Source: Porphyra umbilicalis (lineage: Eukaryota > Rhodophyta > Bangiophyceae > Bangiales > Bangiaceae). From it: 64,000 bases of DNA. Positions 20,391-30,080 of the stretch are shown here, piece by piece (within the stretch, counting starts at the first letter, position 1; each line of letters starts with the position of its first letter). The notes below the pieces were generated by a model that saw only the letters and a program-made list of their open reading frames with translations, made no database searches and was not told the origin of the DNA. The stretch covers positions 62,001-126,000 of the forward strand of contig KV918911.1 of assembly GCA_002049455.2 (NCBI GenBank), given 5' to 3'. A program made the position numbers and the translations under genes.

Positions 20391-20444
20391 GCCGGAGAAC
20401 AAAGGTGCTGTTGTCGATGAAGGGAACACGACGAATTTGTGCAC

Positions 20445-20996
20445 TCTGTCGACAAAGCCAGTAGTGCTTTCAGTGGGCCAAGTGTCTTGACCTGTTTCTC
20501 ATCTGAACTGATAGCCAATGACGAGCGAGGAAAAACGTCCTGCTGACAGCCACGCCGGCCGTACAGACAAAACCGGCACTGTCAGGCGAGCGCGTTTGCA
20601 TGCCCATTTCGAGCGTGGCGGCACGTTCCGCAAAACACGATCCTCTCATTAGGGAGCCACCAGCCGGAGAGGGGCTCCTGGAGGGGTGCTAGTAAGAATT
20701 GGTGGTTTCGCGAATGTGGCCTGAGGCGGGTTTCCTCTCCCACTTCGCCCGGGCCATTGGAACAGTACAACCGGTCCTCAGGAGCATGGTGTGGCAGTGC
20801 CCCCACTGGTCAAACCGCGAACACTGTTGTAGATCTATCTCGATCGGGTCATTTTCGAACTGCAGACAAGCACGAAAGCCTCGAGTGGGATTTCGTCATC
20901 GCGTTTCCAGGCCACTGGAGGGGGGGTGCCGAATGCACAAACCTGCTCGGGCAAACATGCCGTCGACCTAACATTGCAAAATATAGCAAAGCACCA
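20445..20996. other. No gene seen
   Basis: Mixed composition with short frames only. The last 48 bases belong to the 50-bp dispersed repeat shared with 605-654. Confidence 0.5.
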
Positions 20997-21378
20997 TAGG
21001 GTTGCTCAGAACGCCCGGGGCGTCGTTAAGGGCGTCGTTAAGGGCGTCACCAGGGCGTCATTTGGGCGTCGTGCGCCCCTAACGCCCCAACTCAAAAGGG
21101 CGTCAACAAGGCGTCGCGAAGAGGAAGTTTTCAGGGGGGTCCACATGATTCAGCAGGTGGCGGCTGTGCACCTTGGTTGGGGACAGGCACCCAGTCTGGA
21201 CACAAAAATGATATATGAGAGCGCGATATGGGTGCTACTTAAACGATATGGCGAATATTGAGGGTGCTACTTGGGGCGTCGTGAGGGCGTTTTGGCTGCC
21301 TAATGGGGCGTCAGTAAGGCGTCATATCCGTCGCGCGCCCCTGACGCCCCCGAAATAGGGGCGTCGTGTGCAACCCTA
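20997..21378. mobile_element. hAT-type MITE, family A copy 1
   Basis: This 382-bp element starts TAGGGTTGC and ends GCAACCCTA. Inside both ends are many copies of GGGCGTC or its complement (for example GGGCGTCGTTAAGGGCGTCG at the left), the arrangement expected of hAT subterminal transposase-binding sites. A second copy lies at 22706-23091. The flanking 8-mers (AAGCACCA and GTCCACAC) do not match, so this copy may have suffered a rearrangement or lost its target duplication. No transposase is encoded. Confidence 0.75.
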
Positions 21379-21704
21379 GTCCACACCCTGCGTCTCAGTC
21401 CGCCATCCTCAGAATGCCTACCTACAGAACAGATGGCTGTCGCGAGCAATAAAAACCCAGCAAAACCAGAAGTAGATCACAAAGAACAGGAACACCACCA
21501 GGAAGGCTTAGACCACCGCCCCCCGTCCCTGGACCCGCCCCCACGACGCACTCAACCCACCTCAGACCCCCCCCCCCTCGGAGAGCCATCCCTTCCCGTG
21601 AGCTACCCTTCCCGATCCCCCCTGCGCGCGATCTGCCGGCTCCCCCTCCTTCAGCGAAGATGCACAAAAATAATGGCAGCGGTAGAGATGTGCTCCCCGA
21701 TCAA

Positions 21705-22383
21705 TAGAGAGCGTCGGCAAGTCAAATGTGGGTCGGCGGCGTGGATCGAGGACACGTTTCCTGCCACGTAGCAGACCTTACCAACATTTGGAACCCATTT
21801 GTGGCTATCTGGGTCATCCGACCAACGCCAAATACCGGTCGGTGAAGACCACGTGGCCACACACGTGGCGCTAGTTGTGCCACCACCGCTCGTCTCAGCC
21901 CGGGCTTGGCGCCCACCACGGGTGCTTGTGTCTCCAGTTTCGGTTGTATCGACAAGGCGCATCATCTTGCACCATCATACAAGCTGCCTTTGTCAACAGG
22001 CACCATACCCCCCCCGATGCCGTCACCCCCCCCCCCCCCCACGCCCTTAACTGCCGGCGCCCCTCCATCCAAAACTCGCACTATGCCCACTGTATCCCAT
22101 CACCATCGACCGTCGCCCTGTCATATGGTCCGCCGGGGCGTTTCCCCAAGGGGGGAGGGGTGATGGTGCTGGGGGTGGAGGTCAATTGGAAGGTGTGGCT
22201 CGCACAGAGGTCGCTGCTGTGCCGTTGCGGTAGATGTGGAGAGCTCAAATCGTGTCGACCGTTATTTGGACACTTGCTGACGCGACTGTAAATGTGGGTA
22301 AGGTGTGGGTAAATCCGACGTCGGTCGGCGACTCACACTCTACCCACATTTGATACCCACGCCCGACTTGCCGACGCTCTCTA
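21705..22383. mobile_element. Non-autonomous TIR element flanked by TA
   Basis: A perfect 17-bp terminal inverted repeat, GAGAGCGTCGGCAAGTC, sits at 21707-21723 and in complement at 22365-22381. Each is flanked on the outside by TA, as in a Tc1/mariner-type TA target duplication. Subterminal copies of CAAATGTGGGT and its complement (21724-21733; about 22341-22351) add to the symmetry. The interior of about 640 bp holds poly-C runs and no transposase frame. It sits between the two family-A hAT MITEs. Confidence 0.7.
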
Positions 22384-22697
22384 ATGCAGGAAAACATCAA
22401 CAGCAGGTTGCGGCGGGGCGATAAGGGAGGCGGCAGTGGACGTGACGAATGCGTCGTCCACGACGGCCGTGGTCCTTGCTTCTGTGGGCCGACTTCAATT
22501 TAAACTCGCTGTGCACGAGTCTTGAAAATATGGTTAACAAATGCAACCAAAATGCGGACTTATTAGAGTTTCATGAAAACCACTCTTGTCCCCGTCTTGT
22601 TCTGTACCGGCAAAATTGAGCAGCCTGCAATATATGTGTGCATCACTACACATTGAGAGCACCCTGTCCTACAGGCCAGGGAAGTCCAGCCGGGGTC
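22384..22697. other. No gene seen
   Basis: AT-richer spacer with no coding signal between the TA-flanked element and the second family-A hAT MITE. Confidence 0.5.
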
Positions 22698-22705
22698 GTT
22701 CAAGC

Positions 22706-23091
22706 TAGGGTTGCTCAGAACGCCCGGGGCGTCGTTAAGGGCGTCGTTAAGGGCGTCACCAGGGCGTCATTTGGGCGTCGTGCGCCCCGAGCGCCCCAAC
22801 TCCAAAGGGCGTCAGCAAGGCATCGCGAAGAGATAGATTTCAGGGGGGTCTACATGATTCAGCAGGTGGCGGCTGTGCACCTTGGTTAAGGACATGCACC
22901 CGGTCTTGACACAAACATGACGTGAGAAAGAAAAATATGGGTGCCACTTGGTTGATATCACTAATCCTGAGGGTGCTACTTGGGGCGTCGTGAGGGCGTT
23001 TTGGCTGCCTAATGTGGCGTTATGTAGTAAGGCGTCTTTTCCGTCGCGCGCCCCTGACGCCCCCGAAATAGGGGCGTCGTGTGCAACCCTA
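22706..23091. mobile_element. hAT-type MITE, family A copy 2, with 8-bp target duplication
   Basis: 386 bp with the same TAGGGTTGC...GCAACCCTA ends and GGGCGTC repeats as 20997-21378. It is flanked by GTTCAAGC (22698-22705) and GTTCCAGC (23092-23099), an 8-bp target duplication with one mismatch, which is the hAT hallmark. Large blocks are shared with copy 1, including the segment around CAGCAGGTGGCGGCTGTGC. Its right end lies about 320 bp upstream of the AATF start codon. Confidence 0.85.
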
Positions 23092-23413
23092 GTTCCAGCA
23101 GGGGCACGCTCTGAATTGGTCCGGTTTGTCTGTTATGGACTGCCGAGACTTTGATCCGTGACACGTGTGTGTTGCAGACGTTTGGGGGTCGGCGGGCGCC
23201 GTCCGCGACGTCGCCGTCGCTACTCCCTCCGTTGCTGCCCCCGCCGCGCGCCCGCCCGCCGCCTCCACAACGTTGGCGCCCGTTGGGCTCACCCTCCCAA
23301 CGTCTCGATATTCATCCTCTTCTACACTGCGTGCTGCCGCCCGACCGAGGCTTCCTTTGTGTGGCCACACCCTCTCTGTGGGGTGCGTGTCGCCGCCCGC
23401 GCGTGCGGCCGCC

Positions 23414-24404
23414 ATGGCGCCGTCCGCTGTCCCCCCCACCTCGTCAGGGGAGGACGATTCAGATTCGGGTGCCTCTATCGCGGATGCACATGCCCCCCCC
23501 GCGTGGGCAACGACGGCGGCCGACGCCACAGAGCTACACCGCCTCACCGCGGAGCTGGCGTCGCTCCGCGACGGCGAAGCCGCCGCCGCCGCCGCCCTCT
23601 CGGCGAGCGCCGCGCGGGAGCGGCGGGCCGCCACAGCGGTAGCCGCGCAGCAGGTGCGTTGACGATGCTGAGCGTCGGCGGCCGTGGTCGGCGGTGGGGT
23701 GGGTGGGGCGGCCGCGGCGCGCCGGTGGCGGCCGTCGGTGGGGGGCCGTCCGTGGGGGGGGGGGGTCCGTGGCCGGCGCGTGGGGGATATGCTAACCCGA
23801 CGTGAGATGTACGTTGCGCCGCGCCGTTGCTCTGTGCCCGTCTTTTGGCGTGCGTGTTGCCTTTGCCCGGTCGGCGGCGGCGACGGCACGCGCGGTGGCC
23901 ACTCCGCGGCGCCCCCTCGCCCTTCCCCCCCCCCCCCCGACTCGCAGGAAGCACACGACGCGGCACTCCGCCTGCGCATGCGCTTGCAGCCCGCCCTCGC
24001 CGCCTCGGCGCGGCTGCCGACGGGCCCCCCCGGCGCGCCCGTCTGGGCCGCCCTGCGCGCCCTTTCGCCCGCCGCCGCGGGCGTCGACGTGGCCGCCGAC
24101 GCGGCCGCGGCGGCGGCGGCGCTGCACCGCCTCACCGCCGCCATTGTCAGGCACCAGGGGCGCCTCGCGGTCGCGTCGCGCTCGTTTGTGCCGCCGCCGC
24201 CGCCGGCGGCGGCGTCCCCCACCCCCGCCGCCCCCTCTGCCAATGGCGACGGCGGCGGCGGCGGCGTGGGCGGCGGGGGCGGCGGCAACGGCACCGCCGC
24301 GTCGGCCGACGCGACGCCCGCCCTCGTGGACCTCCTCGCCGCCCTCGGCCCGTGGCGCGACGCGGTCGCCGACGAGTGGGCGGCGGCGGTCCGCGAGTCG
24401 TTCA

Positions 24405-24438
<34 letters not shown>

Positions 24439-25023
24439 GCCGGGCACGCCGACGGCCGCGCTGTCGGCCCTCCACCAGCCCCCGTCGGCGCAGGTGGCGC
24501 GGGTGCTCGCCGACCGCCCGCGCCTCGTCGAGCGGACGCGCGTCCGCCGCTCGCCGGCGGGTGTCATTGGGCTGACCGACGGCGGCGGGCGGGGGGCCAA
24601 GGCCGCGCGCACGGGCGCGGCGGGCGGGGACGCGGACGCGCCTGCGGCGGCCGACGCTGTGGCGGCGGCGGCGGCGGCGACGGCGGCGGCGGAGGCGGCG
24701 GTCGAGGTGTTTGACGATGGGGACTTCTACCAGCAGCTGCTGCGGGAGGTGGTCGGCGGCCCGTTGGGGGGGGGGGGCGCCTCCGTCAGCGGCGTCGGCG
24801 CCCTGGCTGTCCGCCGCGCGCGGGCGGCGTCGACGACCCGCGCTGCCAGCTATGTGGGGGACGACGGGCGGCGGCGGAGCAAGGGCCGCATCATCCGATA
24901 TGACGTGCATGAGAAGCTGGTCGGCTTTTTGGCGCCCCGGGGGGGGACGTGCCGCCGGGGATGGAGGAGGTGATTGGGGGGCTGTTTGGGGGGGGGGGAC
25001 GCCGTCGGAAAAGGCCAGCCTAG
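23414..25023 (+). CDS. AATF: AATF/Che-1/Bfr2-family ribosome biogenesis protein (two exons, 3' frame broken by one base)
   Basis: AATF (yeast Bfr2) is a nucleolar factor of the small-subunit processome. The ATG at 23414 has a consensus Kozak context (GCCGCCATGG). Exon 1 (to 23653) encodes 80 aa with an acidic stretch (GEDDSDSG). A GT-AG intron follows, and exon 2 resumes at 23948 with EAHDAALRLRMRLQPAL, matching the family's conserved N-terminal helix motif. Long Ala/Gly/Pro inserts separate this from the TRAUB region (EVFDDGDFYQQLLREVV near residues 332-348) and the hallmark KGRIIRYDVHEKLVGFLAP (about 391-409). As written, the frame then stops at 24971-24973. One additional G in the G-run at 24949-24955 would carry it to TAG at 25021, with a C-terminus containing the family's LFG motif. 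This looks like a homopolymer error or a recent mutation. At about 420 aa the protein is slightly shorter than animal AATF. Confidence 0.85.
23654..23947 (+). other. Spliceosomal intron of the AATF-like gene
   Basis: The intron begins GTGCGT and ends in a C-run followed by GACTCGCAG. Splicing joins ...AAQQ to EAHDAAL... in phase 0, as required by the two open frames. It is G-rich at the 5' end and pyrimidine-rich at the 3' end. This is the clearest intron in the window. Confidence 0.75.
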
Positions 25024-25590
25024 GCGTCGCGTGAGCACCAGCAGGGGCGCCGGAGCTGCGATGCGTATACAGAAATACACTCCGGTCCCCCCCCTTACGG
25101 GCGCCGCCCCCGCCGCCTGCCGCCGCCCCCCTTGCTGGCGCCGCCCCTGCCCCCGCCGCCGCCCGCCGCCCCCGCCGCCGCCCGCCGCGCCCCCTGATGG
25201 CGCAGCCGCCGCCCCCGCCGCTTGCCGCCGCCCCCCCTGCTGGCGCCGCCGCAGCCGCCGCCGCCGCCGCCCCCGCCGCCTGCCGCCGCCCCCGCTGCCG
25301 CCTGCCGCCCCCGCTGCCGGCCTCTGCCCCCGCTGCCGGCCGCCGCTCCCGCCCTTGGCGGCCTCTCCCGCCGCTTGCCGCCCCCCCCGCCGCTGGCGCC
25401 GCCCCCGCCGGCGGTCGGTGGCGGCGACGACCCCGGCGCGTGTGCGGCCGGCAGGAGGGCGGGCCGCCGGTGGCGGGTAGCGGGTGGCGGGTGTTGTGGT
25501 AGACGGTCGGCGGCCGTCTGGTGTGGGTGGGGCGGCTAGTGGTGGTGGCTGGCGGTGGGAGCAGTACAGTCATTATTCGCTTATGTGCCA
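25024..25590. repeat. CCGCCG/CCCCCGCC low-complexity region downstream of AATF
   Basis: Degenerate 12-15-bp C-rich units (GCCGCCCCCGCTGCC and similar) fill 25110-25470. Frames on both strands stay open but give only Ala/Pro or Gly/Arg runs. It probably includes the AATF 3' UTR and polyadenylation region; no AATAAA was seen. Confidence 0.6.
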
Positions 25591-25666
25591 TTCACTTGGA
25601 GAGCATGCTCTACAAGTGAGGCCCAGTCTTGACGACGGGCTCTCAGCGTGCACGCACGCGAGTGAA

Positions 25667-25714
25667 CCAATGAGAGCGCTGCGTTCCAATCACGGCTGCT
25701 TCATTTCTATAAAT
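25667..25714 (+). promoter_or_regulatory. Strong promoter-like cluster: two CCAAT boxes and a TATA box
   Basis: CCAAT occurs at 25667-25671 and 25686-25690, followed by TATAAAT at 25708-25714, a spacing like compact eukaryotic Pol II promoters (histone genes, for example). Transcription would start near 25740. No histone or other long frame follows, but a strong hairpin lies at 25791-25836. The product could be a short noncoding RNA, or the gene may have been lost. Confidence 0.5.
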
Positions 25715-25790
25715 CTGCCTCGAACGGCAGTTCCGCTCACGAAGGACTTACGCTGAAAACAGGCTCCTTCTGGGACGATTGTAGTCGGGA

Positions 25791-25836
25791 CGTGAGCGTG
25801 TGCGAGATTTTATGGAATATCTCGCACACGAACACG
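25791..25836. terminator. Strong hairpin downstream of the CCAAT/TATA promoter
   Basis: GTGTGCGAGAT (25798-25808) pairs perfectly with ATCTCGCACAC (25819-25829) around a 10-base loop. After a 3-base internal mismatch the stem continues with CGTG (25791-25794) and CACG (25833-25836). It could be an RNA 3'-end structure or a small structured RNA. It is not followed by a T run. Confidence 0.4.
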
Positions 25837-26145
25837 CGTGGCGAGGCCATCAGATGATCCCAGGTCGGTTTTTGGACCCGGGTCGACTGTCAGAAAGTAT
25901 TGCGCACACGTGACCGACCACGATACGAGGCACCACACAACGGGGGCAGAGATGGATGATCGTCACTGATTGGGCGCTTGCGGCCACCGCTCTCGCCTGT
26001 TTTACAGCAACCGAGATCGCGTGGCTGGCGTCCATCAATCTCTTTTTCAGCCGATTTGCGAACATTTCCGCTGCGCCGTCAAGACAACCCCCACACTGCG
26101 GGTCGGTATTTCATCGCCGGGACAGTTCTAAATTTGCCGGCTTCT

Positions 26146-26661
26146 AAATCTATAACGAGTAGACGCGAAAGAATGTTTTGAGATAGCCATGCAAAGCTCC
26201 TGTGAGATGGCCTCAGCATATTTCGGAGGATCATGTGCACAACAGTTCCGTGGATCAGCGAAAATCCTACATTTCAGATTGCCTGATTCTCGAGTGACCT
26301 CTGTGATTCGGCAGTTCATCACTACAGTTCTGGACTCGTTCAACGGATCATCTTCGGGACTGACTCTGGGATCGTTCCAGCAGCAGTGTCATCCTGACCC
26401 ACAGATCATCTCGGGGACTGTCATTCGAAAAAAATGTGAGGAATTGTTCAACTGATAGTCTCACTGCCTCTTCTGCAAACAAAATGTCTGCCTCTTTCGT
26501 CAACAGTGTGATCACAAACCTGTGGACACTCTCTTCGTTCAGACCAATGCCCAACTTGCAATCTGACATATCACTCATGCGCTTGAGAAACTGGTGCGAG
26601 TGCTTCTGAACCGTAGTGAACCGGGGGATTGCGAGTTCGGGACGTGCTGTGTTAGGACGAT
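26146..26661. repeat. Duplicated segment R, copy 1 (uninterrupted)
   Basis: About 515 bp beginning TATAACGAGTAGACGCG and ending near TTCGGGACGTGCTGTGTT. It matches 32453-34379 with few differences once the 1.4-kb insert there is removed. It contains the empty target site GTGTCATC at 26386-26393. Frames within it are short. No terminal repeats were found, so I call it a segmental duplicate or unknown repeat. Confidence 0.8.
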
Positions 26662-27460
26662 AGGGGACGAGATTGCCACTGAGCTGAGAACGAATTTACT
26701 GCGCGTGAAGGAGACCCAATCATTGATAAATCGGGACTGGGTGCGTCCGGGACTTCACGGTATTCTCGATGTGCGAGCCGACGCATGTTTACCCAGTTCC
26801 CATCCACTCTGCGCCGGGAAACAGCGTGTCGGTCGCACGACTACCAAGTCACATTGAGGTTCCCTCTGCACACGTTTTGTGGCCCAGGAGCGACGCCCCA
26901 TGGGCAGGTCTTGCTCTCTGATCGGTTTCGGCAGACCCTCCTCACGACGTCACTCGAAGTAGTCTAGGCTATCATCTACGATCGAGTCCTTGAGGCAGGA
27001 ATCTAGATCAATCTTGCGCACTCGGTCACTCAATCTATGACGACGATCCCCAGGATGATTGTACTCCGACGCCAGGATAGTCCTGAGCACGATCCTCAGG
27101 ATGATCTTACTCCCACTTCAGGACAGTTCTCAGCACGATACGCAGAACGATCAGAACCAGCGAATCGGAATGATCCTTCATGAGCATGGGGCAGCAACTT
27201 CGCCGGACAATTGCCGAATCTGCAGGTGCCGGTGTGAGGATAATTCCCACTGAATATCGGTGCAGATGGTCTTCGAGCACTTCTGAACTCCACTGCGGGC
27301 TCTGTCTCAGAGATCAACAAAAAGTGGGCATAATTTGATCGCATGATCAATGTGCGACAGTTCTGCGAACCGTCGGTGGGCGTGTTCGAATCTCGCAGTT
27401 CTCAATTTCAAGGAATCGGGGACAAAACGCTGTGCACCCCAGCACGACAAAAAACAGGAC
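26662..27460. other. No gene seen; AT-balanced spacer
   Basis: Only short frames. Imperfect small repeats of the type TCAGGA(T/C)(G/A) and GAGCACGAT occur at 27060-27150. Confidence 0.5.
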
Positions 27461-27643
27461 TTAGAGCATTCCCACCAATGTCGGGCCAACGCCATATTGG
27501 GCACACGTTGCAGAAACGTGTCTCAAATTCGCCGTTGGCCAGTTCTCGGGGCGGGTAACAATGTCGAACGTGCACGCGGCGTTGCCAACGGAGGTCAAGC
27601 GATTTAAAACGCGAATGTACTTGCGTCCGATTCGGGGTCGGAG

Positions 27644-27714
27644 CCGTTGGCCCCGGGGCCAACGAGTTGCCAACGGAGCCTCCGTTGGCAACTCGTTGGC
27701 CCTGGGGCCAACGG
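27644..27714. repeat. 71-bp near-perfect palindrome
   Basis: The arms run 27644-27678 and 27680-27714 around a single central base, with one mismatch. They contain nested shorter palindromes GTTGGCCCCGGGGCCAAC and GTTGGCCCTGGGGCCAAC. It lies in the left subterminal part of the candidate Harbinger-like element and is built from its CGTTGGC motif. Confidence 0.85.
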
Positions 27715-28170
27715 GTTCTGTGCTCTGATTGTTCCATCACGGTTTCACGGGGTTAAATGAGTGACAAGTGGCAGTTCATATTGTCCTCAGATTGCCCGAT
27801 TTATCATATTTTTGTTTCGACAGCCACCCACGGATGGAATATGGTACCTCTCGGAACTGGACGGCCGCGTGCCATCTCGGCCCCAGAGCCCGGATCGTTG
27901 AAGTGTGTCACGTATTTCTCGTGCGGTGGCGTGTGGCCGAACGCGCTTGCGGGCCTGTCGGACACGCGGCGCCATCGCACCGACACTGGTAAAATCAACT
28001 GGATCGGAGCGCTCGTGCGGGCACACGAGGCGGGGCCGGGCGACGGTCCCGCGCCCGGTCACCAAATGGCCGCACCTGCGGCCACGTAGTGAACAGAGCA
28101 GAACCCTCCACCCTTGACAGCACCCCAGGGCGCTCCTGACAACGGCCACACCCCCACAGCCACCCGCAGC

Positions 28171-28907
28171 TCACACAACAGACGCCTGGGCGGCCACAAA
28201 TAACGCCCTCTCTACCACCCACCGCCGCGTCCCGCGCGCGCGCGTACTGCCCCCCTCCCTACGCCACCCGCGCGCACCGGCACCCCCGCCGCCGCCCCCA
28301 CGTCGCCGCCGCCCCCGCCGACCGTTGCCGCCACCCCCGCCCTCGCCACCGACCGCCGCCGCCACCGACGCTACCGTCCCCGTCGTGGCCGTCCACCCCC
28401 CCCGCCCCCGCCGATCGCCGCCGCCCCCCGCACCGGCCTCTTTCGCCGCCGCCCCCGCCGACCATTGCCGCCACCCGCGCCCACGCCTTCGACCGCCGCT
28501 GCCACCCGCGCCCCCGTCCCCGTCGTCGCCGTCCGCCCCACCCGCCCCCGCCAATCGCCGCCGCCGCACGCACTGGTCGCATTCGCCAGCGCCCCCGACG
28601 ACCGTCGCCGCCACCCGCGCCCCCGTCCTCGTCGTCGCCGTGAGCCTCCCTGCCGCAACCGACCGCCGCCGCCGCCAGCGCCCGCCGGAACCACCGTCCG
28701 TGCGGGGGGCGGGAAGGGCGGCGGCGGCGGCGAGCAGCCGCCGCGCTGTCTACGCGGCCGTGGCCGCCCCGTGCCGCAAGGCGGTAGCGAGGTAGGGCAA
28801 CTGTGCGGCGGCGCGGCGAGGCGCGCCGCCGCCGCCGCCACGTCGGCGGCGGCGGCGCCGCCCCCGCCTCCGCCGCCGCCACCGCCGGGCGGCGGCGGGG
28901 GGAACAT
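28171..28907. repeat. CCGCC-rich low-complexity region
   Basis: Imperfect repetition of CCGCCGCCACC(C/G)(G/C)CGCCC-type units. Multiple frames on both strands are open and none has a credible protein composition. It borders the 3' end of the minus-strand frame that stops at 28908. Confidence 0.6.
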
Positions 28908-30080
28908 CTAGCCGACCAACACGCCGGCCGTCACCGCAAACGCGTCGACGCAGACCGCCGCCGTGGGGCCGTCGCTGCGGCAGGCGGTGGCCGCCGCGGC
29001 GGGGGGCATGGCGGCCTCATTGGCGGCGGCCGCGGTGGCCGCGTCGCCACCGTCCCCCGGTCGGGCGGCCACCTCCCACGCGTACGGGGCTGCCCGCCCC
29101 CCCACCACGGCGAGGTGCGCGGTGACAAGGTGCGGAACGCGGGCGCCCGCCGCCCCCCCCCCCCCCGCCCCCCCCCCGAGCTGCGCGCGCCACACCACGC
29201 CGAGGAGGTTTGCCGCCGCCCGCCCGCCACGGCCGAGGCCGACGGCGCCCGCGTGGCGCAGCGCCGCCGCCACCATGGCGGCGCCGCCGCCCAGAGCGCC
29301 GACGCCGCGAACCGCCACAAGAACGCCCAGGGGAGCTAAGGCGCCCACGACGCCGCGGTCGGGGGCGGCGACCAGGGCAGCGGTCAGCGGCGCCACCCAG
29401 TCGCCCCCGTCTCCGCCGTCGCCGCCGACGCCGCCGCCGGCACGACCGCCGCCGCCGTCGGCCTCGCCGCCACCGCCATTGCCACCACCACCACCGGCCG
29501 CCGCGGCCGCCGCCGCCGCATCCGCGTCGAGCAGCGCGGCGATGAGAGCGGAGGTCAGCCGCTCCGTCGCCGCCACCGACGCGTCATCGGCGCCCGAGCC
29601 CGCCGCCGCCAGCGCGCGGCGCACGACCAGCCGCCGCACCCTCGCCGCCGTCAATGGGGACAGTGGCGCGCCGGGGCGCCGCACCGCCGCCAGCACCGCC
29701 TCGGCGGCGACCAGCCGCGCGTGGCCGTCGGGGAGGGGGAGGTCCACTGCCGTGCGTGGGGGGGGCGGGGGGGGGGGAGGGGCTGCCGCGGACGCCGCCG
29801 CGTCCGCCCTACTGGCGGCGGTGGCGTAAGCGGCGAGGGCGCCGCCACAGCCCCCACCGTCGTCTGTTGCCCGCGGCCCCACAGCTCCCGCCGCCGTCCT
29901 CCGCAGGCCCATCACCCCCGCCGCCGTCCCTCGTAACCCCGTTATCTGCAAAGGGCGCCCGTGCTGCGTCCACCGCTGCCGTCGCCCGGCGCACCCACTA
30001 TCCCCACCGACCTGTCCCACCAAACCCGCCGCCAGCGCCGCCTTCCGCAGCCGCCCCCGCCCTCCCCACGGCTGCTCCAT
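28908..30080 (-). CDS. Ala/Gly-rich hypothetical protein
   Basis: The ATG at 30080 gives 390 aa. Residues around 110-170 (VDLPLPDGHARLVAAEAVLA, then LSPLTAARVRRLVVRRALAA) look like amphipathic helices. The C-terminal 150 residues (WVAPLTAALVAAPDRGVVGA, NLLGVVWRAQLGGG, VPHLVTAHLAVVGGR) suggest a helical-repeat or hydrophobic-core domain interrupted by Gly tracts. A poly-Pro segment near residue 105 may be an unspliced C-rich intron. The plus strand is also open, but its product is Arg/Pro-rich and less credible. No family is recognised. It lies within the candidate Harbinger-like element, so it could be captured host sequence. Confidence 0.4.
   Translation of the reverse strand: MEQPWGGRGRLRKAALAAGLVGQVGGDSGCAGRRQRWTQHGRPLQITGLRGTAAGVMGLRRTAAGAVGPRATDDGGGCGGALAAYATAASRADAAASAAAPPPPPPPPRTAVDLPLPDGHARLVAAEAVLAAVRRPGAPLSPLTAARVRRLVVRRALAAAGSGADDASVAATERLTSALIAALLDADAAAAAAAAGGGGGNGGGGEADGGGGRAGGGVGGDGGDGGDWVAPLTAALVAAPDRGVVGALAPLGVLVAVRGVGALGGGAAMVAAALRHAGAVGLGRGGRAAANLLGVVWRAQLGGGAGGGGAAGARVPHLVTAHLAVVGGRAAPYAWEVAARPGDGGDAATAAAANEAAMPPAAAATACRSDGPTAAVCVDAFAVTAGVLVG

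Noticed and set aside
20997-21378. Small conserved ORF shared by the two family-A MITEs
   Set aside because: The shared peptide (AQNARGVVKGVVKGV) is only the translation of the GGGCGTC subterminal repeats.
23792-25591. Long minus-strand frame opposite the AATF gene
   Set aside because: The plus strand carries the AATF family motifs in order; the minus frame is an Arg/Gly-rich shadow.
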